Shown here in pieces: positions 28,162-36,968 of a DNA stretch of 64,000 bases. This stretch comes from Dyadobacter flavalbus (GTDB lineage Bacteria > Bacteroidota > Bacteroidia > Cytophagales > Spirosomataceae), in the NCBI RefSeq assembly GCF_006149045.1, contig NZ_VBSN01000024.1, positions 1 to 64,000 on the forward strand, given 5' to 3'. The notes under the pieces are model-generated. The model ran no database searches and had not been told where the DNA came from. It was given only the letters and a program-made list of their open reading frames with translations. The number at the start of each line of letters is the position of its first letter. The first letter of the stretch is position 1. The translations under genes and the position numbers were made by a program.

Positions 28162-28217
28162 ACTGATTCAGTACAAGAATTTTTCTAAATAAGAATTTCA
28201 ATTTGATTCGTTTCTCC

Positions 28218-28248
28218 TTGAATATTCAGCACAAAGCGTGTAGATTTG
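28218..28248 (+). promoter_or_regulatory. nrdB promoter, perfect consensus
   Basis: TTG (28218-28220), a 20-base spacer and TAGATTTG (28241-28248) match exactly. The start site would be near 28255, giving a leader of about 72 bases. Confidence 0.75.
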
Positions 28249-28327
28249 TTTTCCTTCAAACCTGCCTTTCAGGCCATGGCTTGTCAAACGTTATGAATTC
28301 TGGTCCTCGTAAATAGTCAAATTAATT

Positions 28328-29323
28328 ATGTCACAAGAACTTACCAGACAGGAACCCCTGTTGATTGAAGATCCGCTGCGGTTTGTTTTGTTCCCGATCA
28401 AACATTCCGATATATGGGAAATGTACAAGCGCCATGAAGCTTCTTTCTGGACAGCAGAAGAAATAGATTTATCACAGGATCAAAAAGACTGGGAAAACCT
28501 GAATGATGGCGAGCGTCATTTTATTTCGCATGTTCTTGCTTTCTTTGCTGCATCGGACGGCATTGTAAATGAAAACCTTGCGGTTAATTTCCTGAGTGAA
28601 GTGCAGTATGCCGAAGCAAAATGCTTTTACGGCTTTCAGGTTGCCATGGAAAACATTCATTCCGAAACCTATTCGCTGCTGATCGATACTTACATTAAAG
28701 ATCCGGTTGAAAAAGACCGTTTGTTACGCGCTATCGACACCATTCCATGTGTTCAGAAAAAAGCGGAATGGGCACTTAAATGGATCAACAGCCCTGTTTT
28801 TGCCGAACGGATCATTGCATTTGCAGCCGTAGAAGGCATTTTCTTCTCGGGTTCTTTCTGCTCTATTTTCTGGCTTAAGAAACGCGGTCTGATGCCGGGC
28901 CTTTCATTCTCCAACGAGCTGATCTCCAGAGATGAAGGCTTGCACTGCGAATTTGCATGTCTGCTTTATACCAAGCATATCATCAATCAGCTTCCGCAGG
29001 AAAGAGTCATCGAAATCATGCTGGATGCCGTCAAAATAGAGCAGGAATTTGTTACTGAAGCACTGCCGGTTTCACTGATCGGGATGAATGCGGACCTGAT
29101 GAATCAATACATTGAGTACATTGCCGATTTCTGGCTGGAACGGCTTGGCTGCCCGAAGCAGTTCGGTTCGGCAAACCCGTTTGATTTCATGGAACTGATT
29201 TCGCTTCCGGGCAAAACCAATTTCTTTGAAAAGCGTGTCGGTGAATACCAGAAAGCCGGCGTAATGAGCGGCGTAAAAGACAAAGATTCAGGACATAAAA
29301 TTTCCTTCGATTCGGATTTTTAA
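28328..29323 (+). CDS. nrdB: Class Ia ribonucleotide reductase, beta subunit
   Basis: The 331-residue radical-generating subunit of ribonucleotide reductase. By family comparison the di-iron ligands are D47, E108, H111 (in ENIHSETY), E169, E203 and H206 (in DEGLHCEF), and the radical tyrosine is Y115. All are present, so this is a conventional tyrosyl-radical enzyme rather than the tyrosine-less class Ic. It partners with NrdA at 520-2970, 25 kb away on the other strand. It has a perfect promoter and a terminator and is a single-gene unit. Confidence 0.97.
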   Translation: MSQELTRQEPLLIEDPLRFVLFPIKHSDIWEMYKRHEASFWTAEEIDLSQDQKDWENLNDGERHFISHVLAFFAASDGIVNENLAVNFLSEVQYAEAKCFYGFQVAMENIHSETYSLLIDTYIKDPVEKDRLLRAIDTIPCVQKKAEWALKWINSPVFAERIIAFAAVEGIFFSGSFCSIFWLKKRGLMPGLSFSNELISRDEGLHCEFACLLYTKHIINQLPQERVIEIMLDAVKIEQEFVTEALPVSLIGMNADLMNQYIEYIADFWLERLGCPKQFGSANPFDFMELISLPGKTNFFEKRVGEYQKAGVMSGVKDKDSGHKISFDSDF

Positions 29324-29347
29324 AAAATCCGTTCATAAAGATTACTC

Positions 29348-29390
29348 AAAAATGTCATTCTGAACGGCTGTTCGGGATGACATTTTTATT
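29348..29390. terminator. bidirectional terminator nrdB / recX
   Basis: AAAAATGTCATTCTGAAC (29348-29365) pairs with GTTCGGGATGACATTTTT (29370-29387) with two non-Watson-Crick positions and a 4-base loop. T runs flank both ends. The GTCATTCTGA core recurs in the palindrome at 54873-54909. Confidence 0.85.
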
Positions 29391-29414
29391 GATGGGAAAT
29401 GCCGGCTCAACAAG

Positions 29415-29867
29415 CTACAGATTCTCGATTTCCTTCCAGACCAGCTCGCTTTCATAGCCTTTTCCCAACGCGAATCTTGCCAGTTTCTGTTTCAGCCTGA
29501 AAGGGTCCGTTTCGGTTTTTGCAAGAAGCATTTTCTTTTTACCCAGCAATTCCTTCAAACCGGAAATATAGGCTTCGTCCTGAATTTCATTCATGCCTTT
29601 CTGAATGCTGTATTCGCTGAGCCCTCTGCGGTGAAGTTCCTGCCGGATTTTCATTCTTCCCCAGTTTTTCACCCTGAACTTTCCTCCGGCATATGTTTTG
29701 GCAAAACGCTCTTCGCTGAGATAATTCATGGAAATCAGCTCGGCAATGATTTCATCCGCTTCTTCGCCCCATACATCCCATTTTTTAAGGCGCTGTTTTA
29801 CCTCATCCTGCGTCCGCTCCTGATAAGCGCAGTACGATGCCGCCTTCTGCAGAATAAGCCGGTCCAT
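29415..29867 (-). CDS. recX: Regulatory protein RecX
   Basis: The 150-residue protein is all-helical with the three-helix repeats of RecX: ASYCAYQERTQDEVKQRLKKW at the N-terminus, then LISMNYLSEERFAKTYAGGKFRVKNWGRMKIRQELHRRG split across the second repeat, and a basic third repeat. RecX binds RecA filaments and limits recombinase activity. recA is not in the window, which is common in Bacteroidota. It is convergent with nrdB across a shared terminator. Confidence 0.9.
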   Translation of the reverse strand: MDRLILQKAASYCAYQERTQDEVKQRLKKWDVWGEEADEIIAELISMNYLSEERFAKTYAGGKFRVKNWGRMKIRQELHRRGLSEYSIQKGMNEIQDEAYISGLKELLGKKKMLLAKTETDPFRLKQKLARFALGKGYESELVWKEIENL

Positions 29868-29990
29868 TCTGTTTTATTTAATATTAAATATCCTTAACAT
29901 GATGCAAGAATAAAGAAAATATCAGTGATGAATAACTATTTTTGAAATTATAAAACATCCTGAGCCCAAACTAACGTAACCTCACGAACC

Positions 29991-30806
29991 ATGAATTTCC
30001 AGAGACGGTCTTTTTTGAAACTGCTTCCTGCATTGCCGGCCATTCCCTATTTGTCTGAGAAAGATGAAAACCGTAACGCTGCAAAAATTTCCATGCGGTT
30101 TGTCGTTGCTTCAGATGGCCATTACGGTCAGGCGGATACGGATTTCAAAACTTTCCATTCCGATCTGATCAGCTGGGTGAATCGTGAAAAACTGCAGAAA
30201 GGCGTTGATTTTATATTCTTCAACGGCGATTTGATCCATGACGATCCGACTTTACTGTATGATTTTAAAAGTACGCTTGGAAACCTGCGGGTACCGTATT
30301 ATGTAAGCCGCGGAAATCATGACAAAGTGGGGCTGGACGTCTGGCAAAGTACGTGGGGCTATGCAACGAACCACAGTTTTGCAAAAGGCGAATATGCATT
30401 TGTCGTAGGCGATACTTCCAATGAAAAAGGCGAATACGTTTGTCCGGATGCTGCGTGGCTGCGAACTGAAATTGCCAAATATTCCGATAAGAAAGGAATT
30501 TTTGTTTTCCTGCATATCACGCCGGCAAAATGGACGGTGAACGGAATCGAATGCAAGGAAGTAATTGATCTGTTTGAAAATACGCCGAATGTAAAAGCCA
30601 TTTTCAACGGCCACGACCACGATCAGGACAGCACCAAAATGTACGGCAAAAAGCCCTATTTCTTCGATGGGCATTTCGGAGGAAACTGGGGAACGGCTTA
30701 CAAAGGGTATCGGATCGTGGAAATATATGAGGATCACACCTGGCAATCGTATCAGTACAATCCCGCCGCATCACCGATTTTGAACACTTTTTCCGGGAAA
30801 AGCTAA
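29991..30806 (+). CDS. Exported metallophosphoesterase
   Basis: The 271-residue protein starts MNFQRRSFLKLLPALPA, a twin-arginine signal. The calcineurin-like motifs are all present: D42-x-H44 in SDGHYG, GDLIHDD, RGNHDK, the His in FVFLHITPAKW and GHDHD near the end. The active site binds two metals and hydrolyses a phosphoester, probably in the periplasm. The substrate is unknown. A perfect -7 TATTTTTG lies at 29937-29944, about 47 bases before the ATG. The nucleotidyltransferase gene converges on it 7 bases after the stop. Confidence 0.88.
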   Translation: MNFQRRSFLKLLPALPAIPYLSEKDENRNAAKISMRFVVASDGHYGQADTDFKTFHSDLISWVNREKLQKGVDFIFFNGDLIHDDPTLLYDFKSTLGNLRVPYYVSRGNHDKVGLDVWQSTWGYATNHSFAKGEYAFVVGDTSNEKGEYVCPDAAWLRTEIAKYSDKKGIFVFLHITPAKWTVNGIECKEVIDLFENTPNVKAIFNGHDHDQDSTKMYGKKPYFFDGHFGGNWGTAYKGYRIVEIYEDHTWQSYQYNPAASPILNTFSGKS

Positions 30807-30813
30807 CGGATGA

Positions 30814-31260
30814 TTACTGGTCTTCATTCGTCAGATTTTCAAGATCAAGAAGATCTTGCGGACGGCCCGTAGCTCTTTTATTTTCAAGTAGTTGCTTTAA
30901 TCCAATAATGTTGACTGCAACATCCTGTAAATTCAGAATATAGCGATTTTCGTAACATTCCTGAAATGACACTCCAAGCGTAAAAGTCATAATATCTATC
31001 CAGCCATCATAACGGCCGAATGATAAGTAACTTGGAATTTTGGTAAAGTCCTCTTTTTCAAATTCATTATTGGTATATCCATATCGATACATGGCTTTAA
31101 GCAATCGTTCAGCATTTTCCTCACTTGGATTAACGAAAATATCTATGTCGCCTGTTGTCCGAAGATATCCGTGTGCAATTACAGCATGCCCTCCAAGAAT
31201 GACATATTCAACGTTTTCTTCGTTCAATAGGCGAATCAGATTTAAGTACTCCGCTTCCAT
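30814..31260 (-). CDS. Nucleotidyltransferase, toxin-like (DUF6036/AbiEii-related)
   Basis: The 148-residue protein has a nucleotidyltransferase core with GGHAVIAHGYLRTTGDIDIFV (about 23-43, split here as GGHAV and TGDIDIF), where the DxD metal-binding pair sits, and a later Asp in GWIDIMTF. It resembles small single-domain enzymes found as the toxin half of type IV-like or MNT-type toxin-antitoxin pairs. A small gene overlaps its 5' end by 53 bases, so the two are translated together. Either a toxin-antitoxin module or a housekeeping nucleotidyl transfer role is possible; the pair architecture favours the first. Confidence 0.75.
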   Translation of the reverse strand: MEAEYLNLIRLLNEENVEYVILGGHAVIAHGYLRTTGDIDIFVNPSEENAERLLKAMYRYGYTNNEFEKEDFTKIPSYLSFGRYDGWIDIMTFTLGVSFQECYENRYILNLQDVAVNIIGLKQLLENKRATGRPQDLLDLENLTNEDQ

Positions 31261-31423
31261 TTGTTAAAGGCTTGTTGTTCGGATTGGCATTATAAATTTT
31301 TTTGGCAAACTGAATTAGTTTAAGAGCAGCATTCATGCGCTCTTCAGGCGTTTTTGAACGCCAGTATGCCTTATCAGAAGCTGAAATATCCTCAAATAAA
31401 GATGATTTTTTGACGATTTTCAT
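31208..31423 (-). CDS. Small partner protein of the nucleotidyltransferase (putative antitoxin)
   Basis: The product from the ATG at 31421-31423 has 71 residues: MKIVKKSSLFEDISASDKAY then WRSKTPEERMNAALKLIQFA, and a polar, basic tail. The DKAYWRSKTPEERMNAALKL block is typical of small proteins encoded just before such nucleotidyltransferases. The open frame continues to 31546, but a perfect -7 element at 31455-31462 puts the transcript start after that, which supports the shorter form. It overlaps the next gene by 53 bases in another frame. Confidence 0.72.
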   Translation of the reverse strand: MKIVKKSSLFEDISASDKAYWRSKTPEERMNAALKLIQFAKKIYNANPNNKPLTNGSGVLKSDSPIERRKR

Positions 31424-31454
31424 AATATACGATTTTAAAATGAAGCTTCGGATC

Positions 31455-31462
31455 CAAAGATA
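31455..31462 (-). promoter_or_regulatory. -7 element of the nucleotidyltransferase module
   Basis: On the minus strand TATCTTTG matches TAnnTTTG exactly. The start site would be near 31448, about 25 bases before the ATG at 31423. No TTG is present at -33. Confidence 0.5.
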
Positions 31463-31527
31463 ACTTTTACAAATTCTGAATACTATTGCTTCGTTGAAAC
31501 TTAACAGGACTAAATCATCAAAAACAG

Positions 31528-31569
31528 AAAAAGACTCTGTCAACACAAGAATGCTTTAACAGAGTCTTT
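31528..31569 (-). terminator. terminator of tyrS
   Basis: On the minus strand AAAGACTCTGT and ACAGAGTCTTT form an 11-base-pair stem with an 18-base loop, followed by TTTCTGTTTTTG. It lies downstream of tyrS and upstream of the small module. Confidence 0.75.
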
Positions 31570-31648
31570 GAAAAACTTATAAGGAATTGACTGAAAGAAA
31601 TTCAGATGAAAGCTTTCTACAACCTTACAATATTTGTAACTCGGTAAT

Positions 31649-31679
31649 CTAACAGCTTAAAGCTAACGGCCAACAGCTA
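31649..31679. repeat. TAGC-type repeat overlapping the tyrS stop codon
   Basis: Units CTAACAGCTTAAAGCTAAC and CCAACAGCTA lie at the tyrS 3' end. The tyrS TAG stop (31677-31679) is the first triplet of a TAGCTGTTGG unit on the minus strand. Confidence 0.65.
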
Positions 31680-32981
31680 CATTTTCAATTTAATCAAGTG
31701 ATTTTTCTTGCCTTTTGAAATCAGCAAAAAACGCTCCTGAAGCAAGCTGAAATCGGTTAATGGCTGTTCTGCGGAAGTAACTTTGACCTTGTTCACGCTG
31801 ACGGCGTTCTGCTGAATGGCCCTGCGGGCCTCCCCTTTTGAAGCATAGATTTCCGAATACGTAACGGTTGAAACCAGATCTGTAATATTGGTGCAGTCGT
31901 TCCATTCCTGCAAAGTGATTTCAGTTTGCGGCACGCCGTTAAACACCGTTTCAAATTCATCCGCCGCAATGCTCTGCAACGTTTCCAGCGTGGCTTTTCC
32001 GAACAAAACCTCGGTTGCTTTCAGAACCAGCTGAAATGCACGTTCGGAATGGATTCGGGAAGTCAGTTCTTCGGCCAGCGCTTTCTGCATGATCCGTAAA
32101 TGCGGCGCTTCGGCATGGCTGCTTTCCAGTGCTTCAATTTCCTGCTTGTTTTTAAAAGAAAATACCCTCAGATAACGAGGCAAATCTTCATCGCTCTGGT
32201 TAAGCCAGAACTGGTAAAATTCATACGGAGAAGTTTTGGTGGCATCCAGCCAGATATTCCCGCCTTCACTTTTGCCGAATTTGGAACCGTCCGATTTGGT
32301 CAGGAGCGGCGTTGTCAGCGCATATGCCTTGAAATAGCCTTCTTCATCACCTTCCTTGCGACGGATAATTTCAGTTCCGGTCGTGATATTTCCCCACTGA
32401 TCGGAGCCGCCCATCTGCAGACGAACGTTTTTGTTTTTATATAAATGGTAAAAATCGTAGCCCTGCAAAAGCTGATACGAAAACTCAGTAAAGGAAATGC
32501 CCGTTTCCAGCCGTTTTTTCACCGAATCCTTGGACATCATGTAATTGACACTCAAAAACTTACCCGCATCTCTCAGAAACTGCAGAAACCCGATGTCTTT
32601 AAACCAGTCGTAATTATTGACCATTTCAGCAGAATTCGCACCGCAGTCAAAATCCAGGAATTGTTCCAGCTGTTTCCGGATACCTTCCTGATTGAAGCGC
32701 AAAGTTTCCTCATCCAGAAAAGTACGTTCCGCCGCCTTGAAAGACGGATCGCCGATCATTCCCGTTGCACCGCCGATCAGTGCATAAGGCTTGTGCCCGG
32801 CACGCTGAAAATGCACAAGCAGCATGATCGTCGCCAGATTCCCGATGTGCAGCGAAGAAGCCGTCGGGTCAAAACCGATATAGCCGGAAGTCATTTCTTT
32901 TCTGAGCTGCTCATCCGTGCCCGGCATCATATCGTGCAGCATGCCGCGCCAGCGCAGTTCTTCTGTAAAATCAATCGTCAT
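31677..32981 (-). CDS. tyrS: Tyrosyl-tRNA synthetase
   Basis: The 434-residue class I synthetase charges tRNA-Tyr. HIGN (45-48) stands for the HIGH motif and SKFGKS (near 232) for KMSKS. The tyrosine pocket includes GGSDQWGNIT and YQLLQGYDFYHLY. A C-terminal S4-like RNA-binding domain begins near 365 (KGEARRAIQQNAVSVN). Length is normal for bacterial TyrRS. The stop codon lies within a TAGC repeat. It is divergent from the GH43-like gene. Confidence 0.97.
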   Translation of the reverse strand: MTIDFTEELRWRGMLHDMMPGTDEQLRKEMTSGYIGFDPTASSLHIGNLATIMLLVHFQRAGHKPYALIGGATGMIGDPSFKAAERTFLDEETLRFNQEGIRKQLEQFLDFDCGANSAEMVNNYDWFKDIGFLQFLRDAGKFLSVNYMMSKDSVKKRLETGISFTEFSYQLLQGYDFYHLYKNKNVRLQMGGSDQWGNITTGTEIIRRKEGDEEGYFKAYALTTPLLTKSDGSKFGKSEGGNIWLDATKTSPYEFYQFWLNQSDEDLPRYLRVFSFKNKQEIEALESSHAEAPHLRIMQKALAEELTSRIHSERAFQLVLKATEVLFGKATLETLQSIAADEFETVFNGVPQTEITLQEWNDCTNITDLVSTVTYSEIYASKGEARRAIQQNAVSVNKVKVTSAEQPLTDFSLLQERFLLISKGKKNHLIKLKM

Positions 32982-33074
32982 TTTAAATACTGTTGCTTAT
33001 TTCAAAAATGGAAGCGCAAAGGTAAAGGTTATCCGTTTTAAAATCCGGCAATCCATACAGGATTTGGAAATCTG

Positions 33075-33107
33075 TTGGATTTATTACTTCAAAACTACTT
33101 AAACTTG
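33075..33107 (+). promoter_or_regulatory. possible promoter of the GH43-like gene
   Basis: TTG (33075-33077), a 22-base spacer and TAAACTTG (33100-33107, 7 of 8) would give a start near 33114, just before the ATG at 33126. The spacing is at the long end. Confidence 0.35.
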
Positions 33108-33125
33108 CATAATAATAAGATTAAT

Positions 33126-34919
33126 ATGAATCAAATTAACACATACAGACTTGTTCAGCAATTGCAGGTTTTAAGTTTATATATGCTGATTTTGCTGATG
33201 CCGGCATTAAGCAATGCGCAGACAACTTATTGTAACCCAATGGACATTGATTACAAGTACAACTTTGAGCAGCTGAATGAAAAGATCAGTTACCGTTCGG
33301 GTGCCGATCCGGTTATCATCAATCATAAAGTGGCAGGCCGCAATGAATATTTCCTTTTTGTAACGATTTCAGGCGGATACTGGCATTCCAAAGATATGCT
33401 CAACTGGAAATATATTACAGCAAACCGCTGGCCGTTTGAAGACATGTGCGCGCCCGCAGCCGTTTCCGTACGCGATACGCTGTTTCTGTTTCAGTCTACT
33501 TTTGAGTCACGGCCTATCTTATACTCCGTAGCACCGGAAAAAGGAATCTGGGAATTTTACAACCGCTGGACGCCGCGTTTGCCCAAAGACATCGGCCCTT
33601 GGGACCCGGCGCTTTTTCATGATGCGGAAACGGACAAATGGTATATGTACTGGGGTTCTTCCAATGTTTATCCCATTTTCGGATCGGAGCTGGATTATTC
33701 CAAAAGGCTTGCTTTCAAAGGCGAATACAAGGCCATGTTCTGGCTTGACCCTTATGCGCACGGCTGGGAACGCTTCGGCCCGAATCATTCCGATCCGTTC
33801 AAACCTTTTACCGAAGGAGCCTGGATGACCAAACATAAAGGAAAATATTATCTTCAGTACGGTGCGCCGGGAACGGAATACAATGTGTATGCAAACGGCA
33901 CTTATACCGCTGACGACCCGCTCGGGCCTTTTACTTATGCGCCGTACAATCCGATTTCCTACAAACCCGGCGGATTTGCAACCGGAGCCGGTCATGGCAA
34001 TACTTTTCAGGATAATTACGGCAATTACTGGAACACGGGCACTTCGTGGATCGGCCTGAACTGGGCTATGGAAAGAAGGATTGTTATGTACCCGGCGGGT
34101 TTTGATAAAGACGGACAAATGTTTTCCAACACGCGCTTTGGTGATTTTCCGCATAAAATGACGACCAAAACATGGCAGGGAAAAGGGGATGAACTGTTTA
34201 CCGGCTGGGTGCTGCTTTCCTATAAAAAGCCGGTAACGGCTTCTACGGTTCTGGATACAATGTCGGCGGCAAAAATTACGGATGAAAACCCTAGAACATT
34301 CTGGGCAGCAAAGCAGAACAAGCCGGGCGAAACGCTTACGATTGATTTACAGGCGGAACTTGATGTGAAGGCAGTTCAGGTAAATTACACGGATTACAAG
34401 TCGGATATTTTTGATAACAATCCTGCAAAGGTTTATACGCAGTTTAAAATCCTGACTTCAATAGACGGCAAAAAATGGGACGTTGCTTATGATCTTTCCA
34501 AAGAGCCAAAACGCGACCGTCCGTGCGCGTACATTGAACTTCCTCGTCCGATCCGTGCGCGTTATGTGCGTTACGAACACATGCATGTGGCTTCGCCGGT
34601 TCTGGCAATCAGTGAATTCCGGGTTTTTGGAAACGGAAGCGGCAAAGCCCCGCAAACGCCGGGAAACTTTACCGCCACAAGACAGAAAGATACGCGCAAT
34701 GCAGATCTGAAATGGGACAAAGTTCCCGGTGCCATCGGCTACAACGTACTTTGGGGCATTGCGCCGGACAAGCTTTATCAGACTTATCAGTTCTGGCATG
34801 ACGATCCGAATACGTTTGAGCTCCGGGCGCTGAATGTAGGCGTACCTTACTATTTTGCCATTGAAGCATTTAACGAAAACGGCGTTTCAGAAATGAGTGC
34901 CGTCACGGGCGTGAAGTAA
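33126..34919 (+). CDS. Secreted GH43-like glycosidase with F5/8 type C and fibronectin III domains
   Basis: The ATG at 33126 is preferred over an in-frame TTG at 33075 because it places the signal peptide (cleavage after ALSNAQ) at the right distance; the product has 597 residues. The N-terminal five-bladed propeller (about 35-370) has GADPVII, GPWDPALFHD and the WYMYWGSS blade motif of GH43/DUF-type arabinan or xylan enzymes. A discoidin-like F5/8C carbohydrate-binding domain (about 400-515) and a fibronectin III domain (about 520-597) follow. The substrate is unknown. It is secreted or surface-exposed. No SusCD pair is adjacent. Confidence 0.8.
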   Translation: MNQINTYRLVQQLQVLSLYMLILLMPALSNAQTTYCNPMDIDYKYNFEQLNEKISYRSGADPVIINHKVAGRNEYFLFVTISGGYWHSKDMLNWKYITANRWPFEDMCAPAAVSVRDTLFLFQSTFESRPILYSVAPEKGIWEFYNRWTPRLPKDIGPWDPALFHDAETDKWYMYWGSSNVYPIFGSELDYSKRLAFKGEYKAMFWLDPYAHGWERFGPNHSDPFKPFTEGAWMTKHKGKYYLQYGAPGTEYNVYANGTYTADDPLGPFTYAPYNPISYKPGGFATGAGHGNTFQDNYGNYWNTGTSWIGLNWAMERRIVMYPAGFDKDGQMFSNTRFGDFPHKMTTKTWQGKGDELFTGWVLLSYKKPVTASTVLDTMSAAKITDENPRTFWAAKQNKPGETLTIDLQAELDVKAVQVNYTDYKSDIFDNNPAKVYTQFKILTSIDGKKWDVAYDLSKEPKRDRPCAYIELPRPIRARYVRYEHMHVASPVLAISEFRVFGNGSGKAPQTPGNFTATRQKDTRNADLKWDKVPGAIGYNVLWGIAPDKLYQTYQFWHDDPNTFELRALNVGVPYYFAIEAFNENGVSEMSAVTGVK

Positions 34920-34926
34920 GTTTTGT

Positions 34927-35520
34927 TCAAATGGGATCTTCTTCCGGAATAAATACAATGCTGTCGTAAATTGCAGATAAGGGCATTTCAAAATCCAGCA
35001 ATTCAAAATGGATGACATCATCTTTGTTATCGAAAGTCTGATAATTCCAGATGTCCTTTTGATTGGTACGTGTGTAAAGTTCGACGTAAAATTCATTTTG
35101 TGAAACGAGCATGAAGTATTGAAGCGAAGCAATGTTTTTATACTGTCTCAGTTTAAAACCCCGGTCATAATTCGCAGAGGATTTGGACAACACTTCAACC
35201 AGAATAACCGGATTTTTCACAACATACGTTCCGGAAATGTCTTCTTCCGAGCAGGTTACAACAACGTCCGGATAAGGATAATAAAGATTTACAATCGCTT
35301 CCACTTTAATGTTTTCTGCAAAAACCCTGCAACCCTGCGGACGAAAAAAGCTTTTGAAAAGCGTTCGGATATTATCCACAATGTCATTATGGTTCATCGT
35401 TGTTCCTGCCATTGCAAATAATTCGCCATCATAATATTCATGGCGAACTTCGCTTTTCTCTTCCATTTCGAAGTATTCTTTAACAGAATATTTATGTTCG
35501 GAAACCTGTGCGTGGCCCAT
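34927..35520 (-). CDS. Uma2-family endonuclease-like protein (DUF820)
   Basis: The 197-residue protein carries the PD-(D/E)xK-type core of the Uma2 family: RHEYYDGELFAMAG, YPYPDVVVTC (Asp of the active site) and NPVILVEVLSKSS (Glu and later Lys). These proteins are common in Cyanobacteria and Bacteroidota, often in many copies; their role is unproven and may be nucleic acid cleavage or a mobile element. It converges on the GH43-like gene with 7 bases between stops. It may have been acquired horizontally. Confidence 0.85.
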   Translation of the reverse strand: MGHAQVSEHKYSVKEYFEMEEKSEVRHEYYDGELFAMAGTTMNHNDIVDNIRTLFKSFFRPQGCRVFAENIKVEAIVNLYYPYPDVVVTCSEEDISGTYVVKNPVILVEVLSKSSANYDRGFKLRQYKNIASLQYFMLVSQNEFYVELYTRTNQKDIWNYQTFDNKDDVIHFELLDFEMPLSAIYDSIVFIPEEDPI

Positions 35521-35697
35521 AAATTCGAGTTGCAGTTTTACAGTTTACATGAAAGTTAATGCATTTTTAAATACGTTGCTGCTGGCAATCCGCTTTAAGC
35601 TGTTTAGAATACGTATTGAAAAAAGAGTCCATGTAAAAACCGGTAATTCCTGCAAGTTTTAAGCAAAGGCTTAACCCGGAATACAAGAACTTTCCAA

Positions 35698-36957
35698 TCA
35701 AGGCCGCCAGAGCAAAGAAGAATCGCCGTAACTCAGAAACCTGTAATCCTGCGCCATGGCTTCGGAATAAATCCGTTTCCAGTCGTTGCCGACAAAAGCA
35801 GCAACAAGCAGAATCAGCGTGGAACCGGGTTGGTGATAATTGGTGACAAGTCCTTTGCACAAGCGGAATTTGTAGCCTGGAAAAATAAAGATTTCTGTTT
35901 CACCTGTAATGGAATCCAGCTTTTCTGCATTCATATAATCTGCAATGGCGGTCAGCGATTCGGCGGCAGACGGAAGTTCATTATCTTCAAAAGGGTACGG
36001 ATACAGTTTTTCAATGTGAAAACCGGTTGTTTCATTCCTGAAAAGCTTGACGCCAAACCAGTAAAGACTTTCCAGCGAACGCAGCGAAGTTGTGCCGACT
36101 GCAACAATATGATCAGTGCTTTTCAGTAAATCCTGAATTAAATCTCTGGAAAATACCACCTGTTCCGAATGCATGCGGTGTTCTGTCACCGAATCAACCT
36201 TGATCGGCTGAAAAGTGCCTGCGCCCACATGCAGCGTCAGAAAAGATTTCCTGATTCCTTTGGATTTCAGTGTTTCAAATACATTTTCGGTAAAATGCAG
36301 CCCGGCTGTCGGCGCCGCCACTGCTCCGTCCTGATTGGCATAAACCGTTTGATAACTGGAAACATCCCGTTCTTCCGTATCGCGGTTCAGGTAAGGCGGC
36401 AGCGGAATTTCACCAAGTGCCTTTACAATATCCAGAAAAACAATATCCTTGTCCCAGGAAAGGTTTACATGGTTCCGCTCGTAATCCGCATAAGTTATTT
36501 CCAGGTGAACAGCTTCTCCGTTCACTTGGATTTCAGTCGAAAGGGCATCCTTTATTTTCCAGCGTTTTTTGTTGCCGATCATGCATTCCCATACGCAGGA
36601 ATGTTTTACAAGCATCGCATCATTGATAATCCGCGAAGGAAGCTCCGGATGAAGCAGCAGGATTTCAATAACGGCACCCGTTTCTTTTCTGAAGTAAGCT
36701 CTTGCGGGAATTACTTTCGTATCGTTGAACACAAGCAGCGTTTCTGCCGGAAGATTCTCAGCAAGTTCAAAGAAATGCCGGTGCTGAATCAGTCCGTTTT
36801 TGTAAACAAGCAACCTGGATTCATCCCTTTTTTCCAGCGGATAACGCGCAATGCGTTCATCGGGCAGGTTGTATGTAAATTCTTCCAGCCGGATCGATTC
36901 TGCATCTGAAAGCCAGTCGCTTTTCATGGACGCTTCCTGCAAGTTTGATTCTTCCAT
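35698..36957 (-). CDS. queA: S-adenosylmethionine:tRNA ribosyltransferase-isomerase, long form
   Basis: The 419-residue protein has QueA motifs: LLVFNDTKVIPAR, GAVIEILLLHP, QTVYANQDGAVAAPTAGLHF, LHVGAGTFQPI, VGTTSLRSLES and CKGLVTNYHQPGSTLILLVAAF. QueA transfers ribose from S-adenosylmethionine to 7-aminomethyl-deazaguanine in tRNA, making epoxyqueuosine. At 419 residues it is longer than the 350-residue QueA of E. coli; Bacteroidota carry this long paralogue, sometimes in addition to a short one. Whether it makes queuosine or a related modification cannot be told from sequence. The upstream membrane-protein gene ends 11 bases before its start. Confidence 0.85.
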   Translation of the reverse strand: MEESNLQEASMKSDWLSDAESIRLEEFTYNLPDERIARYPLEKRDESRLLVYKNGLIQHRHFFELAENLPAETLLVFNDTKVIPARAYFRKETGAVIEILLLHPELPSRIINDAMLVKHSCVWECMIGNKKRWKIKDALSTEIQVNGEAVHLEITYADYERNHVNLSWDKDIVFLDIVKALGEIPLPPYLNRDTEERDVSSYQTVYANQDGAVAAPTAGLHFTENVFETLKSKGIRKSFLTLHVGAGTFQPIKVDSVTEHRMHSEQVVFSRDLIQDLLKSTDHIVAVGTTSLRSLESLYWFGVKLFRNETTGFHIEKLYPYPFEDNELPSAAESLTAIADYMNAEKLDSITGETEIFIFPGYKFRLCKGLVTNYHQPGSTLILLVAAFVGNDWKRIYSEAMAQDYRFLSYGDSSLLWRP

Positions 36958-36968
36958 CCTTTAACAGA

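Noticed and set aside
31424-31546. N-terminal extension of the small partner protein
   Set aside because: Contains the -7 element of the module and overlaps the tyrS terminator; the conserved part begins at the ATG at 31423.
35567-35860. 97-residue frame on the minus strand
   Set aside because: Mostly an alternative frame of the queA-type gene, rich in Cys and Arg, with no family resemblance. The gap 35521-35697 appears empty.
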